A DNA stretch of 64,000 nt from M1-B18 sp048264125. GTDB lineage: Bacteria > Bacillota > Clostridia > Peptostreptococcales > Natronincolaceae. The position numbers were made by a program, and so were the translations under genes. Positions 17,719 to 26,843 of the stretch are shown in pieces. The notes beneath the pieces were generated by a model. The model saw only the letters and a list, made by a program, of their open reading frames with translations. It was not told where the DNA came from and did not search any database. Location of the stretch: positions 248,001 to 312,000 of the forward strand of contig JBLXDM010000004.1 in NCBI GenBank assembly GCA_048264125.1. The letters are read 5' to 3'. Numbering within the stretch: position 1 is the stretch's first letter; the number at the start of each line of letters is the position of its first letter.

Positions 17719-18600
17719 TTATATAATATCGTCTATGGTTAAGTTTTCATCCTTTAGATGCTGAAGTGCTTCACCAAAGATTTCATCCATAATACCCTTA
17801 ACCAGGTCTCGGTCCTCATTGCTGTTGCATTCAACCTCCAGCACACTGCTTACGATGACTAATTCCGCCAATATTTCTTTATCAGCCATAAGATGATACA
17901 ATCCATCCTCCTTGTCATAAACAATTTCAGAGCTACTATCCAGCTTAAGTCTAAGGGCTTCTTTATCTGCAATGGCATAGCTGCTTTGATATACAGTCAC
18001 ATCACCCTCTACATTTCTATAGCCCAGCAGCCTTTCAACTATGGCTAATATTCTTGGTGTATTCTTTTTTAAATATAGCTCGTAGCTCATATATTGATCT
18101 CTGTCCCGAGCCTGCTGGTAGTTTTCAATAATCTGTCCCGATAAAATGGTTTTAAAATGATAGGGCAGCAATATGACATGGGAGCCAATAATACGCTTAT
18201 TTTTCTTGGAGATTCTGCCTAAAATCAAAGCGTATAGCTGAAGCTCCTCATCTAAGTCAGAGATATCTAAGCAGGCCTGTTCGCCGGTAAAAATATCCTT
18301 TATCGTTGCCTCCTTATCCTTTAGCTTAAGCACCTCGTATATGCCAAAATATTCTCTTCTGCATTCCTCCAGATAATCCAGCTGTGCATCGGTATATTTA
18401 TCCTTAACCTCCTGAAGATACAGTTGACTATAGGTCTTACCCTTCTCCACCATATGGTCATACAATACCCAATCCACAAATTGCTGCTGATTGTGCTCTA
18501 TTTCCTTTATAAAGCTTTGCTGTAGCTCTTGAATGTTTTTTTCGAATTTGTTGTACACATATGTAAATACTTCTTCCGTTAAAAATTCCGTGTTCTTCAT
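17719..18600 (-). CDS. Hypothetical protein
   Basis: The frame opens at 18675, but ATG at 18600 is preceded by TTAGGAGGCG and gives 293 residues starting MKNTEFL. The protein is soluble and acidic, with a helical first third and a mixed alpha/beta remainder (ITGEQ-like FTGEQACLDISD near 125, HVILLPYHFKTIL near 160). I recognise no motif, catalytic or otherwise. The extended N-terminus, with a run of four arginines, is probably not translated. It is convergent with the preceding gene, and no terminator separates them. Confidence 0.62.
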   Translation of the reverse strand: MKNTEFLTEEVFTYVYNKFEKNIQELQQSFIKEIEHNQQQFVDWVLYDHMVEKGKTYSQLYLQEVKDKYTDAQLDYLEECRREYFGIYEVLKLKDKEATIKDIFTGEQACLDISDLDEELQLYALILGRISKKNKRIIGSHVILLPYHFKTILSGQIIENYQQARDRDQYMSYELYLKKNTPRILAIVERLLGYRNVEGDVTVYQSSYAIADKEALRLKLDSSSEIVYDKEDGLYHLMADKEILAELVIVSSVLEVECNSNEDRDLVKGIMDEIFGEALQHLKDENLTIDDII

Positions 18601-18753
18601 ACGCTTGCGCCGCCTCCTAACTCCACTAAATTGATTCGTTGAAATAATACCATATCCCATGGCCTTTGTAAACATTTACCTTGCACTTATGCTGCCTATT
18701 TCTACCGAGGAGCCATAACAGCGGCTTTATGAAAAATTTAAGTCAATTTACTG

Positions 18754-18782
18754 TTGTCAAAAATAATTATTCAAGGTATTAT
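18754..18782 (+). promoter_or_regulatory. Probable sigma-A promoter
   Basis: TTGTCA and TATTAT are separated by exactly 17 bp, giving a near-consensus promoter about 40 bp upstream of the TTG start of the gene at 18824. Confidence 0.65.
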
Positions 18783-18823
18783 ATTATTTGACATAATAAC
18801 ACGGTATCAGAGGAGGATAAAAC

Positions 18824-19279
18824 TTGACTAAGGTGATTTCATTATCCAATTATATGAACAAAAGAAAGACGAATACACTGTCCCCCTTCAGCGATTTAGT
18901 ATGGTTTGCTGAGCTAAGCGAGGGAATTCACCTTCTGGCAACCAAGGATCAGGAGCTTATATTTAAGAATATTAAATATAATTATTATAACGAATACGTC
19001 CAATACGTCAAGGCTCAGAAATTGGACAACAGCTACAGCTTTATGGATTATTTAAGAAGCACTATGAATCTACAGGAGCCCTTTAAAATATACCATGGGG
19101 TGGATTTTGCAGGGGAGCAGAGCATGAACCGCTTATCCTTGAAGGACTGGCGAAATATAGCTGATATCATAGTCAGGTTAAGCCTTTTATACACACTGGA
19201 CTATGCAACGGAAAGGGTTAATCCCACGACATTAGCCCAACAATACGAATGGGAATTGGTACAGATGGATAGCAAATAA
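18824..19279 (+). CDS. Hypothetical protein
   Basis: This 151-residue soluble protein starts with TTG at 18824, 7 nt after AGAGGAGG. It begins MTKVISLSNYMNKRK, a pattern seen in some short Clostridial proteins, but I do not recognise a family. The middle is aromatic-rich (IKYNYYNEYVQYVKAQ). It has its own near-consensus promoter and a terminator shared with the convergent gene at 19315, so it is a single-gene transcript. Confidence 0.65.
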   Translation: MTKVISLSNYMNKRKTNTLSPFSDLVWFAELSEGIHLLATKDQELIFKNIKYNYYNEYVQYVKAQKLDNSYSFMDYLRSTMNLQEPFKIYHGVDFAGEQSMNRLSLKDWRNIADIIVRLSLLYTLDYATERVNPTTLAQQYEWELVQMDSK

Positions 19280-19287
19280 ATAATGCA

Positions 19288-19332
19288 AAAAACAAAAAAA
19301 ACAGTAGGACGTGCCTATTGTTTTTTGTTTTT
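19288..19332. terminator. Bidirectional intrinsic terminator between convergent genes
   Basis: The stem AAACAGTAGG / CCTATTGTTT is flanked by A-runs on the left and T-runs on the right, so it can stop transcripts from both sides. It overlaps the last codons of the minus-strand gene at 19315. Confidence 0.78.
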
Positions 19333-19764
19333 CTTTTGTAAAACCAGATTTTTAATCCTGATATCGGAAAATTTTGAGATATCCTTAAATTTCTCCAGCA
19401 AAACTGTTATGCTATCCGGCTCCTTCTTCCCCTTAAATCTTTCCTTTTTAACATAGGCTTCTATCGTATTCCTCAGAAAACAGACATCACTTTTTAAAAT
19501 AATCTCACTCTCCATTAAAATGGGGAGATATCTTTCCACCTCGGTCTTACTTGGAACATCCTTAAACCTTCCATACTTAGATATTTCATCGTTGACACTT
19601 ATAAAAAATTCCACCGAAATACCATCATCGGATATTTTAGTTTTGTATTCCACAAGACCTTTAAATAGGTCGTGGAACCATTTATAATCATTGGACTCCA
19701 TTTTAAAGGTAAAAACAATGTCTATGGAAAAGCTCAGGCCATTTTGAGCAACTAAATATGTCAT
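19315..19764 (-). CDS. Hypothetical protein
   Basis: The protein of 149 residues is counted from ATG at 19764, which has AAAGGTG 6 nt upstream; the frame itself opens with GTG at 19773, inside that site. It is a soluble mixed alpha/beta protein with a lysine-rich C-terminus (VLQKKNKKQ). I recognise no domain. The first half reads as alternating beta-strands (LSFSIDIVFTFKM, ISVEFFISVND). Function is unknown. Confidence 0.6.
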   Translation of the reverse strand: MTYLVAQNGLSFSIDIVFTFKMESNDYKWFHDLFKGLVEYKTKISDDGISVEFFISVNDEISKYGRFKDVPSKTEVERYLPILMESEIILKSDVCFLRNTIEAYVKKERFKGKKEPDSITVLLEKFKDISKFSDIRIKNLVLQKKNKKQ

Positions 19765-19962
19765 ATTATACACCTTTCTTTATCCTGTTTCTTATTTTGC
19801 TTCAACTCATTATACCAAAAAAGCAGGACAATTGTATTAAATTCGTATTTACATCTTTGTTTTTTTGTTAACAATTTTATCTAAGCTTTATAAATTTATT
19901 ATTTACACGTAAACACAAATTATTTAGATACTTCTTTCATATATAGTAACGAGGTGATAAAA

Positions 19963-20970
19963 ATGAAGGGTATTAAAGCCACGATATTATTTTGCATTGT
20001 CCTCCTTGCTTTTTTCAGTACTTCGATTTTTTTTCAAAGCCATGAAAGCGTTACAACCTTCCTGCAGCTTACCTCCTCTGTATATAAAATAAGCAATCAG
20101 CTGCTGGAGGCCTACGATAGCGGAGAGGCTGATGAAAAAACAGAGGCTAAGGCAAAGCTTCTTCAAATAACCTTAAAAAATCTTCAATATAGTCAATGGC
20201 TGGATTATCAAGAATATATTGATCTAAATATCTACAGGGGACGTGTACTACCCGGCACTGGAAGCCAGTTGCTTATTTCCCTGAATCTATCAAAGGACCA
20301 GGCAGTAGTTGCAGTATATGACTACATCAACGGGGACTACGTATATAGTACCGCCATCCAGGAGCTTGCTCCTATAAAAGACCTTCTGTTGCTGCCCTAT
20401 GGCGATGCTGGCTATGATTTTATCGTAATCCCCCAAATATTGGATGAACGGCTGGGGGCCTACATGTATGAGGAATTTATGGATATATATCTGTATAGCA
20501 CCGATGGCCTTAAAAAGGTATGGAATAAAACCCTCTATTATCAGGAGACCTATAAGGAAATATGGATTAACCCAAATGCCAATGACACCATCTGGAACAG
20601 AGTTGAGGAGGAGACCTTGGTGGATTTTATCAAGGGCAACCCACTGAGAATAAACACCGTAACAACACAGAAAAAGCTAATAGCACAGCTCAAGACTATG
20701 CCTGAGGATACTCAGTTTACTGTTAGTAAAACAAATACCAGTAAAAGCGCATACTATTGGAATGACCAATATCATACCTTTATAATGGCTGAATTGAGCA
20801 AGGCGGTTTTTTTGACGAAGGCGGCCCTACTGGAGGATATGGCGATTTCACGAGAAGCGCTTTATGGTATTGAGAATAATAGCTATAGGATCATAACCCA
20901 TAAGGGAGAAATCATCTATCTCCCTAAGTCGAGCTTTAAGGGCTTAATCGAAAACCTACTGGAAGAATAA
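19963..20970 (+). CDS. Membrane-anchored hypothetical protein
   Basis: Counted from ATG at 19963 (site GAGGTG 6 nt upstream), the protein has 335 residues. One N-terminal hydrophobic segment (about 5-25, ILFCIVLLAFFSTSIFF) acts as a signal anchor. The rest is predicted to be extracytoplasmic, with a beta-rich region (about 75-165) containing YSTDGLKKVWNKTLYY-like strands. No lipobox is present. I do not recognise the family. The next gene, AlaX, follows after 53 nt, so the two may be co-transcribed. Confidence 0.62.
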   Translation: MKGIKATILFCIVLLAFFSTSIFFQSHESVTTFLQLTSSVYKISNQLLEAYDSGEADEKTEAKAKLLQITLKNLQYSQWLDYQEYIDLNIYRGRVLPGTGSQLLISLNLSKDQAVVAVYDYINGDYVYSTAIQELAPIKDLLLLPYGDAGYDFIVIPQILDERLGAYMYEEFMDIYLYSTDGLKKVWNKTLYYQETYKEIWINPNANDTIWNRVEEETLVDFIKGNPLRINTVTTQKKLIAQLKTMPEDTQFTVSKTNTSKSAYYWNDQYHTFIMAELSKAVFLTKAALLEDMAISREALYGIENNSYRIITHKGEIIYLPKSSFKGLIENLLEE

Positions 20971-21023
20971 AAGAAAGAATGATATAGTTAATAAATCAAA
21001 GGATAAAAGAGGTGGATAATATA

Positions 21024-22232
21024 ATGACAAAAAAGCTATATTGGGAAAGTCCCTATACTAAAGAATTCGATGCTAGGATTATCTCTGTAGATACATATAA
21101 GGAGGATTCATCAAAATACCTTGTGGCCCTTGATCAGACCGCCTTTTACCCAGAGAGCGGAGGCCAGCCCTGGGACGAGGGCTATATAGGCAAGACCAAG
21201 GTTACATATGTATTTGAGGAGGACGGTATCATATATCATGTTGTAGACCATCCTCCTGAGGTGGGGGCCCAAGTAAGCTGCCTGCTGGATTGGGATAGAA
21301 GATTTGACTTTATGCAGCAGCATCTTGGGCAGCATATACTCTCAAGTGTCATCGAGGCCCTCCACAATGCCGACACCGTCGGCTTTCATCTGGGCAATGA
21401 TGTCGTTACCATAGACATCACGAAGGAGAACCTCACAGCCGAGGAGCAAGCAGCCATTGAGGCGCTGGCAAACCAGTATATCTATAGAAATTTGCCTGTT
21501 CATGTTCACTACCCCGATGCCAATATGCTGCAGTCCTTTAGCCTTAGAAAGCAGCCTTCAGTGACAGAGGGAATTCGTATTGTGGAAATTGACAAGCTGG
21601 ATTACTCACCCTGCGGAGGTACACATCCCGGAAGCACCGGCGAGGTTGGTATGATAAAGATAATAGGCCTTGAAAGGATGAAGGGCAATACTAGAATTGA
21701 GTTTTTGTGCGGGAAACGAGCCTTGATGGACTATAGCTGGAAAAATAGCTATATCAACGATATAGCCGGCCTCCTCACTATTAAAGACACTGAGGTCCTC
21801 AGCTTTTTCGAAAAGCTTCACAAGGATTCCAGACAGCTGGAAAAGGAAAATCGCAATCTGCAAAGGAGCCTATTGGATTATCAGATAAAGGAGCTCTACA
21901 ACGAAGCAGAGGAGCAAAAAGGCAATAAAATAATTGTCAAGATCTATGAAGGCTTTGATTTTAAAAGCCTACAATATATGGCCACCGCCATCAGCAAATA
22001 TGATAATGCCATTGCGCTGCTGGCTGCCAAAAACGAAAAGGCTCAGGTGGTGTTTACCCGTTCTCAGCAGCTTAATATAGACATCAGCAAGCTTTTCAAA
22101 GAGGTAATAGGCTTGATCAACGGTAAAGGCGGCGGCAACGCCGTTACAGCTCAAGGTGGCGGCGACGACCTTTCAAACCTAGAAAGCATGCTGGAGGCGG
22201 CAAGAATCAAGCTAATAAAGGAATATTTATAA
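21024..22232 (+). CDS. alaX: Alanyl-tRNA editing protein AlaX with DHHA1 domain
   Basis: This is a free-standing relative of the editing half of alanyl-tRNA synthetase, which removes serine or glycine from mischarged tRNA-Ala. The 402-residue form starts at ATG 21024 with GAGGTGG upstream. An N-terminal OB-like region contains DQTAFYPESGGQPWD (38-52). The zinc-binding editing site has H100 and H104 in QHLGQH, and the CGGTH motif near 195. A coiled-coil region (about 240-300) leads to a DHHA1 domain ending with the glycine-rich NGKGGGNAVTAQGGG. This is the long AlaX-L type common in Clostridia. Confidence 0.92.
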   Translation: MTKKLYWESPYTKEFDARIISVDTYKEDSSKYLVALDQTAFYPESGGQPWDEGYIGKTKVTYVFEEDGIIYHVVDHPPEVGAQVSCLLDWDRRFDFMQQHLGQHILSSVIEALHNADTVGFHLGNDVVTIDITKENLTAEEQAAIEALANQYIYRNLPVHVHYPDANMLQSFSLRKQPSVTEGIRIVEIDKLDYSPCGGTHPGSTGEVGMIKIIGLERMKGNTRIEFLCGKRALMDYSWKNSYINDIAGLLTIKDTEVLSFFEKLHKDSRQLEKENRNLQRSLLDYQIKELYNEAEEQKGNKIIVKIYEGFDFKSLQYMATAISKYDNAIALLAAKNEKAQVVFTRSQQLNIDISKLFKEVIGLINGKGGGNAVTAQGGGDDLSNLESMLEAARIKLIKEYL

Positions 22233-22235
22233 GAA

Positions 22236-22270
22236 AAAGAAAAAGGGACCATACATGTCCCTTTTTCTTT
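22236..22270. terminator. Bidirectional terminator between alaX and the amidohydrolase gene
   Basis: The stem AAAAAGGGAC / GTCCCTTTTT sits between the convergent stops at 22232 and 22272. Its A and T flanks allow it to act in both directions. Confidence 0.8.
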
Positions 22271-22271
22271 T

Positions 22272-23894
22272 TTATATTGAAAACTTGCAATCTCCACCAA
22301 CATAGGTGGCAATTACCCTCACACCCTTTATTTCCGATTCTGGTATTTCAAATATATCCCTGTCCAGTAGGATAAAGTCCGCCAGATAGCCCTCTTTAAT
22401 TTTCCCCTTTATATTCTCCTCAAAGGTTGCATAGGCGGAGCCAGTTGTATATAATTCAATTGCCTCTCGAAGCGTCAGACACTCCTCAGGATACCAGCCT
22501 CCTTCAGGCTTACCTTCATAATCCCTCCGAGTCACAGCACTATAGATTCCCAGAAATGGATTGAAGTCTTCAATTGGGGCATCGGAGCTTCCAGCCAGCC
22601 GTACCTTTTCTTTAAGCATGCTATTCCAGCCATAGCTCTCCTTGGCCCTTTCTTCACCAATTCTAGGGACCACCATTTTAATATCTGTGGGCAAAAATCC
22701 AGGCTGAATATCGCCTATTACCTTTAGCTCCGCCATCCTTCTGATGATATCCTTATTGGTTATCTGACAATGTATCAGTCTTGCCCTATGGTCAGCCACG
22801 CCCTTATAAAGCTCTTGGTATAGCTCAAGAACCTGGCTCATGGCGCCGTCGCCTATGGCATGAATTGCAGGCTGGAGACCATTTTCAAAAGCAAGCCTCA
22901 GAAGTCGCCTCAGCTTTTCATCCTCATAGATCAATAGTCCCCTATTTTCCGGATCATCGGCATAGGGGGCCTCCAGAGCGGCAGTCCGCCCGCCCAAGGA
23001 CCCATCTGCTAATAGCTTCAGCGGCCCCAGTCTAAAATATTCATCTCCCTCACCGGATTTCATGCTCAAGGCTATTGCATTTTTTAGCTTTTCTTCATTA
23101 GGCAGTAGCATTTGCAGGTTGACCCTTACCTTTAGCCTATTTTCCTGCTGAAGCTCCTTATAGGCCTGCACCACCAGCTGAAAATCATCAAATTGACCAA
23201 AATCCTCCGTCTGCACCGAGGTTAAGCCTACTGCCAGCACATCCTCCACCGAGGCCTCAATCAGCTGCTTCAGTCTTGTGATATCATTTGTCAGGGGTAT
23301 GATATCATAGGCCATCAAAAGGGCATTTTCTCTTAGTATACCAGTCGCCCTACCACCCTTTAAAGCCCTGTCAATTTTACCGCCCTCCGGGTCCGAAGTA
23401 TCGTTAAATATTCTAGCCAGCCTCAATGCTTCTGAATTGACTGCCGCTATATGATAGCAGGCCCGGGACAAATATATCGGCCTATCCCCACATATGCCAT
23501 CCAAGAATTCCGCAGTTGGCAGCATAGGCTCCTTAAAATTCTCCTCATTCCACCCATGCCCTAGTATCCAATCGCCAAAATACCCCTTATCCTCAGAGGC
23601 TATGTACCTACGCAGCTCTTCTTCAATCTCCTTCAGGCTTTTGCATTTCCTCAAATCCGCCTTTGCCTTAGTCAGACCATAGCCGACAAGATGCATATGG
23701 CTGTCATTCAAGCCAGGAATTACCCTCTTATTTTTCAAATCGATGATTTCCGTTTCTGCATCCGCAAATTTCAATGCGGTCCTCTGGTCCCCAACATATA
23801 AAAACCTACCGTTATCAGCTACAAAAGCCTCTGCCGAGGCATCCCCCTCCTCCATAGTGAATACCCTGCTATTAATAAATATTCTTCTGCTCAT
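22272..23894 (-). CDS. YtcJ-type amidohydrolase
   Basis: This 540-residue protein belongs to the amidohydrolase 3 group (YtcJ/NfdA-like metal-dependent hydrolases). The N-terminal strand precedes the metal-binding HMH of NDSHMHLVGYG (about 63-73). Further family stretches include LLADGSLGGRTA (about 290), IHAIGDGAM (about 341), LIHCQ (about 370), and AGSSDAPIEDFNP (about 430), which carries the final aspartate. The substrate cannot be read from the sequence; relatives hydrolyse N-substituted formamides or similar. The ribosome-binding site is GGAGGGG. It is transcribed alone. Confidence 0.87.
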   Translation of the reverse strand: MSRRIFINSRVFTMEEGDASAEAFVADNGRFLYVGDQRTALKFADAETEIIDLKNKRVIPGLNDSHMHLVGYGLTKAKADLRKCKSLKEIEEELRRYIASEDKGYFGDWILGHGWNEENFKEPMLPTAEFLDGICGDRPIYLSRACYHIAAVNSEALRLARIFNDTSDPEGGKIDRALKGGRATGILRENALLMAYDIIPLTNDITRLKQLIEASVEDVLAVGLTSVQTEDFGQFDDFQLVVQAYKELQQENRLKVRVNLQMLLPNEEKLKNAIALSMKSGEGDEYFRLGPLKLLADGSLGGRTAALEAPYADDPENRGLLIYEDEKLRRLLRLAFENGLQPAIHAIGDGAMSQVLELYQELYKGVADHRARLIHCQITNKDIIRRMAELKVIGDIQPGFLPTDIKMVVPRIGEERAKESYGWNSMLKEKVRLAGSSDAPIEDFNPFLGIYSAVTRRDYEGKPEGGWYPEECLTLREAIELYTTGSAYATFEENIKGKIKEGYLADFILLDRDIFEIPESEIKGVRVIATYVGGDCKFSI

Positions 23895-23982
23895 ATGACC
23901 CCTCCGAATCTTTTGCTCTTTTTATAATAGTAGCATATTTTCTATTAATTGCTCCCATACTTTTACTGATCATATATATTTT

Positions 23983-24028
23983 AGTTTATACAAAGTTAAA
24001 AGTTTATCGCGCATTGCCTAGGGCTAAT
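23983..24028. repeat. Repeat B, inverted partial copy
   Basis: The segment GTTTATACAAAGTTAAAAGTTT...AGGGCTAAT is the reverse complement of the left two thirds of repeat B. With the direct copy at 24048-24114 it forms an inverted repeat with arms of about 22 bp (23984-24005 and 24073-24094), so the region could fold into a long hairpin. Confidence 0.7.
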
Positions 24029-24047
24029 AACATTTAAAATTCAATTA

Positions 24048-24114
24048 ATTAGCCCGTGGGGCACTAAGCAAGAAACTTTTGACTTTGTATAAACATGCCG
24101 CTCATCTTTATTAT
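24048..24114. repeat. Repeat B, copy 2
   Basis: This matches 12776-12842 with about six mismatches. It lies in the 329-bp gap between the amidohydrolase (minus) and gerAA (plus), about 110 bp upstream of the germination operon. Together with the inverted partial copy it fills most of that gap, so it may affect promoter placement for the ger operon. Confidence 0.8.
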
Positions 24115-24223
24115 GAAAGTTCTTCACCTCAATACAGGGAGCAGCTAATAAATTGGTTAAATTTTAGTATTATATTCCTTTAGCAGGGAAGCATAAGTAA
24201 ATAAAATTTCTGGGGGTATGTCT

Positions 24224-25717
24224 ATGTCCTCTTTTTCAAATAGCAATTCAAAATACAAGGATGAGCGGCTTTCAAAAAAGATATCCGAGAACCATCAGCA
24301 GCTGAAGGAAATATTCCATAGCTCCAATGATATCATCTTTCGTGAAATTACCATACATGAAAAACGCAAGGAAAAGCTGATTTTATTGATCTTCACTGAC
24401 GGATTAGTGGATTCAGCCGAGCTTAATCAGAGCATAATCAAGCCACTAAACGGCTTCAGCGTCTTTAATGAGGATCCTAATCACATTAAAGAGCTTACCA
24501 TAGACAATGTTATCAATATCATTAATACCAATGAAATATCTAAAATATATACCCTAGACGAGGCCATACAGGGAATACTGTCGGGGGATACAATCATGCT
24601 TATGAATGGCTATGATACAGCATTAAAGCTAAATAGCAAGGGCTGGGCCTCCAGAGCAGTGGCGGAGCCCACAGTGGAAACCGTCGTTAGGGGCTCCAGA
24701 GACGGCTTTACTGAGAACATTAGAAATAATACCGCAATGATACGGCGAAAAATCAAGGACCCCGACCTAATCATACAGGAGCTTACCATGGGCAGCAAAA
24801 CCAATACCTTTGTTGCATTGATCTATATGGAGAATATTGTGGATAAGGAGCTCTTGATTAATGTTACCGAAAAGCTGAAGTCAATTAAGATTGACGGCAT
24901 TTTTGAAAGCGGCTTTGTTGAACAATTTCTAGAGCAATCTCATTTTTCACCCTTTCCGCAAATGCAGATAACCGAACGCCCCGACAAGGCCTGTGCAAAC
25001 CTGCTGGAGGGAAGAATCGTTATTATTATAGATGGTGCTCCGCAGGTGCTGCTGATACCTACAACCTTCCATCAGCTCTTTCAATCGCCGGAGGACTATA
25101 ATGAGAGAGTTATTTATGGTAATCTTTTAAGACTTTTAAGGTATGTGGGCTTTTTTATAGCCACCTCACTGCCTTCGATTTATGTTGCCCTTGTATCCTT
25201 TCATGTTCAAATGATTCCATCGGCCCTTTTGGTGGATTTGTCTAAATCAAGGGCCCAGGTCCCATTTCCTCCCGTGGTGGAGGCAATTTTGATGGAGGTT
25301 ACAATAGAGCTTTTGAGGGAGGCCAGCGCCCGGCTTCCCGGTACCATCGGACAGACTATAGGTATCGTAGGTGCAATTGTAATAGGCGATGCCGCTGTAA
25401 AAGCCAATATAGCAAGCCCCGCAATGGTAATCGTAGTTGCCATCACCGCCATAGGCAGCTATGTCCTGCCCCATTATAGCACCTCCTATGCTATGAGGGC
25501 CATAAGATTTCCTATGATAATTATGGCTGCTTCCTTTGGGGCCTTTGGCATCATAATAACCTGGACCTGGATTATTATACATCTATGTAGCCTAAGCTCC
25601 TTCGGCTACCCCTATATTGCACCGATAGCCCCTATTAATTTTTCTGGCTTTAAGGATACAATTTTTCGCGCTACGCTGACGAAGCTGAAGGAATCTTCAA
25701 AGAAAAACATGACATAA
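24224..25717 (+). CDS. gerAA: GerA family spore germinant receptor subunit A
   Basis: GerAA-type proteins are the A subunits of germinant receptors in the inner membrane of the spore. The 497-residue protein (ATG 24224, 7 nt after GGGGG; another ATG at 24218 is too close) has a hydrophilic N-terminal domain of about 240 residues with the family stretch GDTIMLMNGYDTAL (about 125). The membrane domain begins near residue 300 and contains LLRLLRYVGFFIATSLPSIY and the conserved SRAQVPFPPVVEAILME followed by ARLPGTIGQTIGIVGAIVIG. The operon is complete (A, B, C), as expected for a functional receptor. In other species such operons are forespore-expressed (sigma-G); I could not identify the promoter. 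Confidence 0.94.
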   Translation: MSSFSNSNSKYKDERLSKKISENHQQLKEIFHSSNDIIFREITIHEKRKEKLILLIFTDGLVDSAELNQSIIKPLNGFSVFNEDPNHIKELTIDNVINIINTNEISKIYTLDEAIQGILSGDTIMLMNGYDTALKLNSKGWASRAVAEPTVETVVRGSRDGFTENIRNNTAMIRRKIKDPDLIIQELTMGSKTNTFVALIYMENIVDKELLINVTEKLKSIKIDGIFESGFVEQFLEQSHFSPFPQMQITERPDKACANLLEGRIVIIIDGAPQVLLIPTTFHQLFQSPEDYNERVIYGNLLRLLRYVGFFIATSLPSIYVALVSFHVQMIPSALLVDLSKSRAQVPFPPVVEAILMEVTIELLREASARLPGTIGQTIGIVGAIVIGDAAVKANIASPAMVIVVAITAIGSYVLPHYSTSYAMRAIRFPMIIMAASFGAFGIIITWTWIIIHLCSLSSFGYPYIAPIAPINFSGFKDTIFRATLTKLKESSKKNMT

Positions 25718-25748
25718 TGACTTAATTTGTTTAATAGGAGAGTTGTTA

Positions 25749-26843
25749 ATGTATCGAAAATATAAGAACGGAGAAATCACCGCTGTTCAATCCTATATCA
25801 TTATCATTAGCATTATGATAGGCACAGGCATCCTTGGTCTCGCCAGAGTTGTCGGTCAAATATCACAGCAGGATGCATGGATATCAGTATTGATCAACGG
25901 CATTTTCATAAGCCTCATTATGGCCTGCATTATTTACACAGTAAGAAAATACCCCAAGGATAGCTTTCTGGATTTTACCGGAAAGCTGTTAACTAAGCCA
26001 ATTGGTTATTTAGTAACTGCTATCTATATAGCCTATGCTGTTGTTGCAACGGGAGTAATCATCCGTTTTCTTATGGAGATGGTTAAGACCTGGCTTTTAC
26101 ACAAAACCCCCATGTGGGTCCTTAGCTTTTTAGTGGTGATATCCGCTGTATATATGGTTAAAAATGGTCTTACGGTTGTTGCACGCTTTAATGAGGTGCT
26201 GTTTTTTACCATATTCTTCTTTGTTGTATTAATACTTGTGGCCTTGCCTGAAACAGAGCTTATAAATCTTCAGCCTGTGGGAGGAAGCGGCTTAGCTAAT
26301 ATCCTTAAGGGTGCTGTTCCCTCCTTCTACGCCTTTGGCGGCTATGAGGTGATTCTGGTATACTACACCTATATCTCCGACAAGGAAAAGCCTATACTAA
26401 AATATTCCGTGCTTTCCGTTCTGGGGGTAACAGCGTTTTATACGCTTTCTGTAATGGCCCAAGTCGCCCTCTTTGGCCCCGATGAGCTGGCAAGGGTGCT
26501 ATACCCCTCCATGAACTACCTTAGGGCAGTAGATTTTCCGGTGTTTGAAAGGATGGAGCTGTTTTTTACTGTATTTTGGTGCTTTACGGTAATTGGCACG
26601 GTGGGGCTGCAATTTTTAGCTGCCTGTATCCTCAGCAAAACCATTTTTAAAACTAAGACAGTCCAAGTTTTCACCTATATATATGCACCTATTATATTCA
26701 TTATTTCACTCTACCCCAGAAACACTGTTCACTTGGTGGAGATAAGCGACTATGTCAGCTATATGAATATTTTTTTCGGTCTATTACTGCCTCTGCTGCT
26801 ATTTTTGATGTCGATTATTAGAGGAGGTAAAGTAAAAAAATGA
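25749..26843 (+). CDS. gerAB: GerB family spore germination permease (subunit B)
   Basis: This 364-residue membrane protein (ATG 25749, AGGAG 8 nt upstream) belongs to the GerAB branch of the APC transporter superfamily, with about ten membrane helices. It starts with a short basic tail followed by the helix containing IGTGILGLARVVGQ, the unwound helix-1 region known from this superfamily. In GerAB proteins this region contributes to germinant binding. It lies 31 nt after gerAA and overlaps gerAC by 4 nt. Confidence 0.93.
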   Translation: MYRKYKNGEITAVQSYIIIISIMIGTGILGLARVVGQISQQDAWISVLINGIFISLIMACIIYTVRKYPKDSFLDFTGKLLTKPIGYLVTAIYIAYAVVATGVIIRFLMEMVKTWLLHKTPMWVLSFLVVISAVYMVKNGLTVVARFNEVLFFTIFFFVVLILVALPETELINLQPVGGSGLANILKGAVPSFYAFGGYEVILVYYTYISDKEKPILKYSVLSVLGVTAFYTLSVMAQVALFGPDELARVLYPSMNYLRAVDFPVFERMELFFTVFWCFTVIGTVGLQFLAACILSKTIFKTKTVQVFTYIYAPIIFIISLYPRNTVHLVEISDYVSYMNIFFGLLLPLLLFLMSIIRGGKVKK

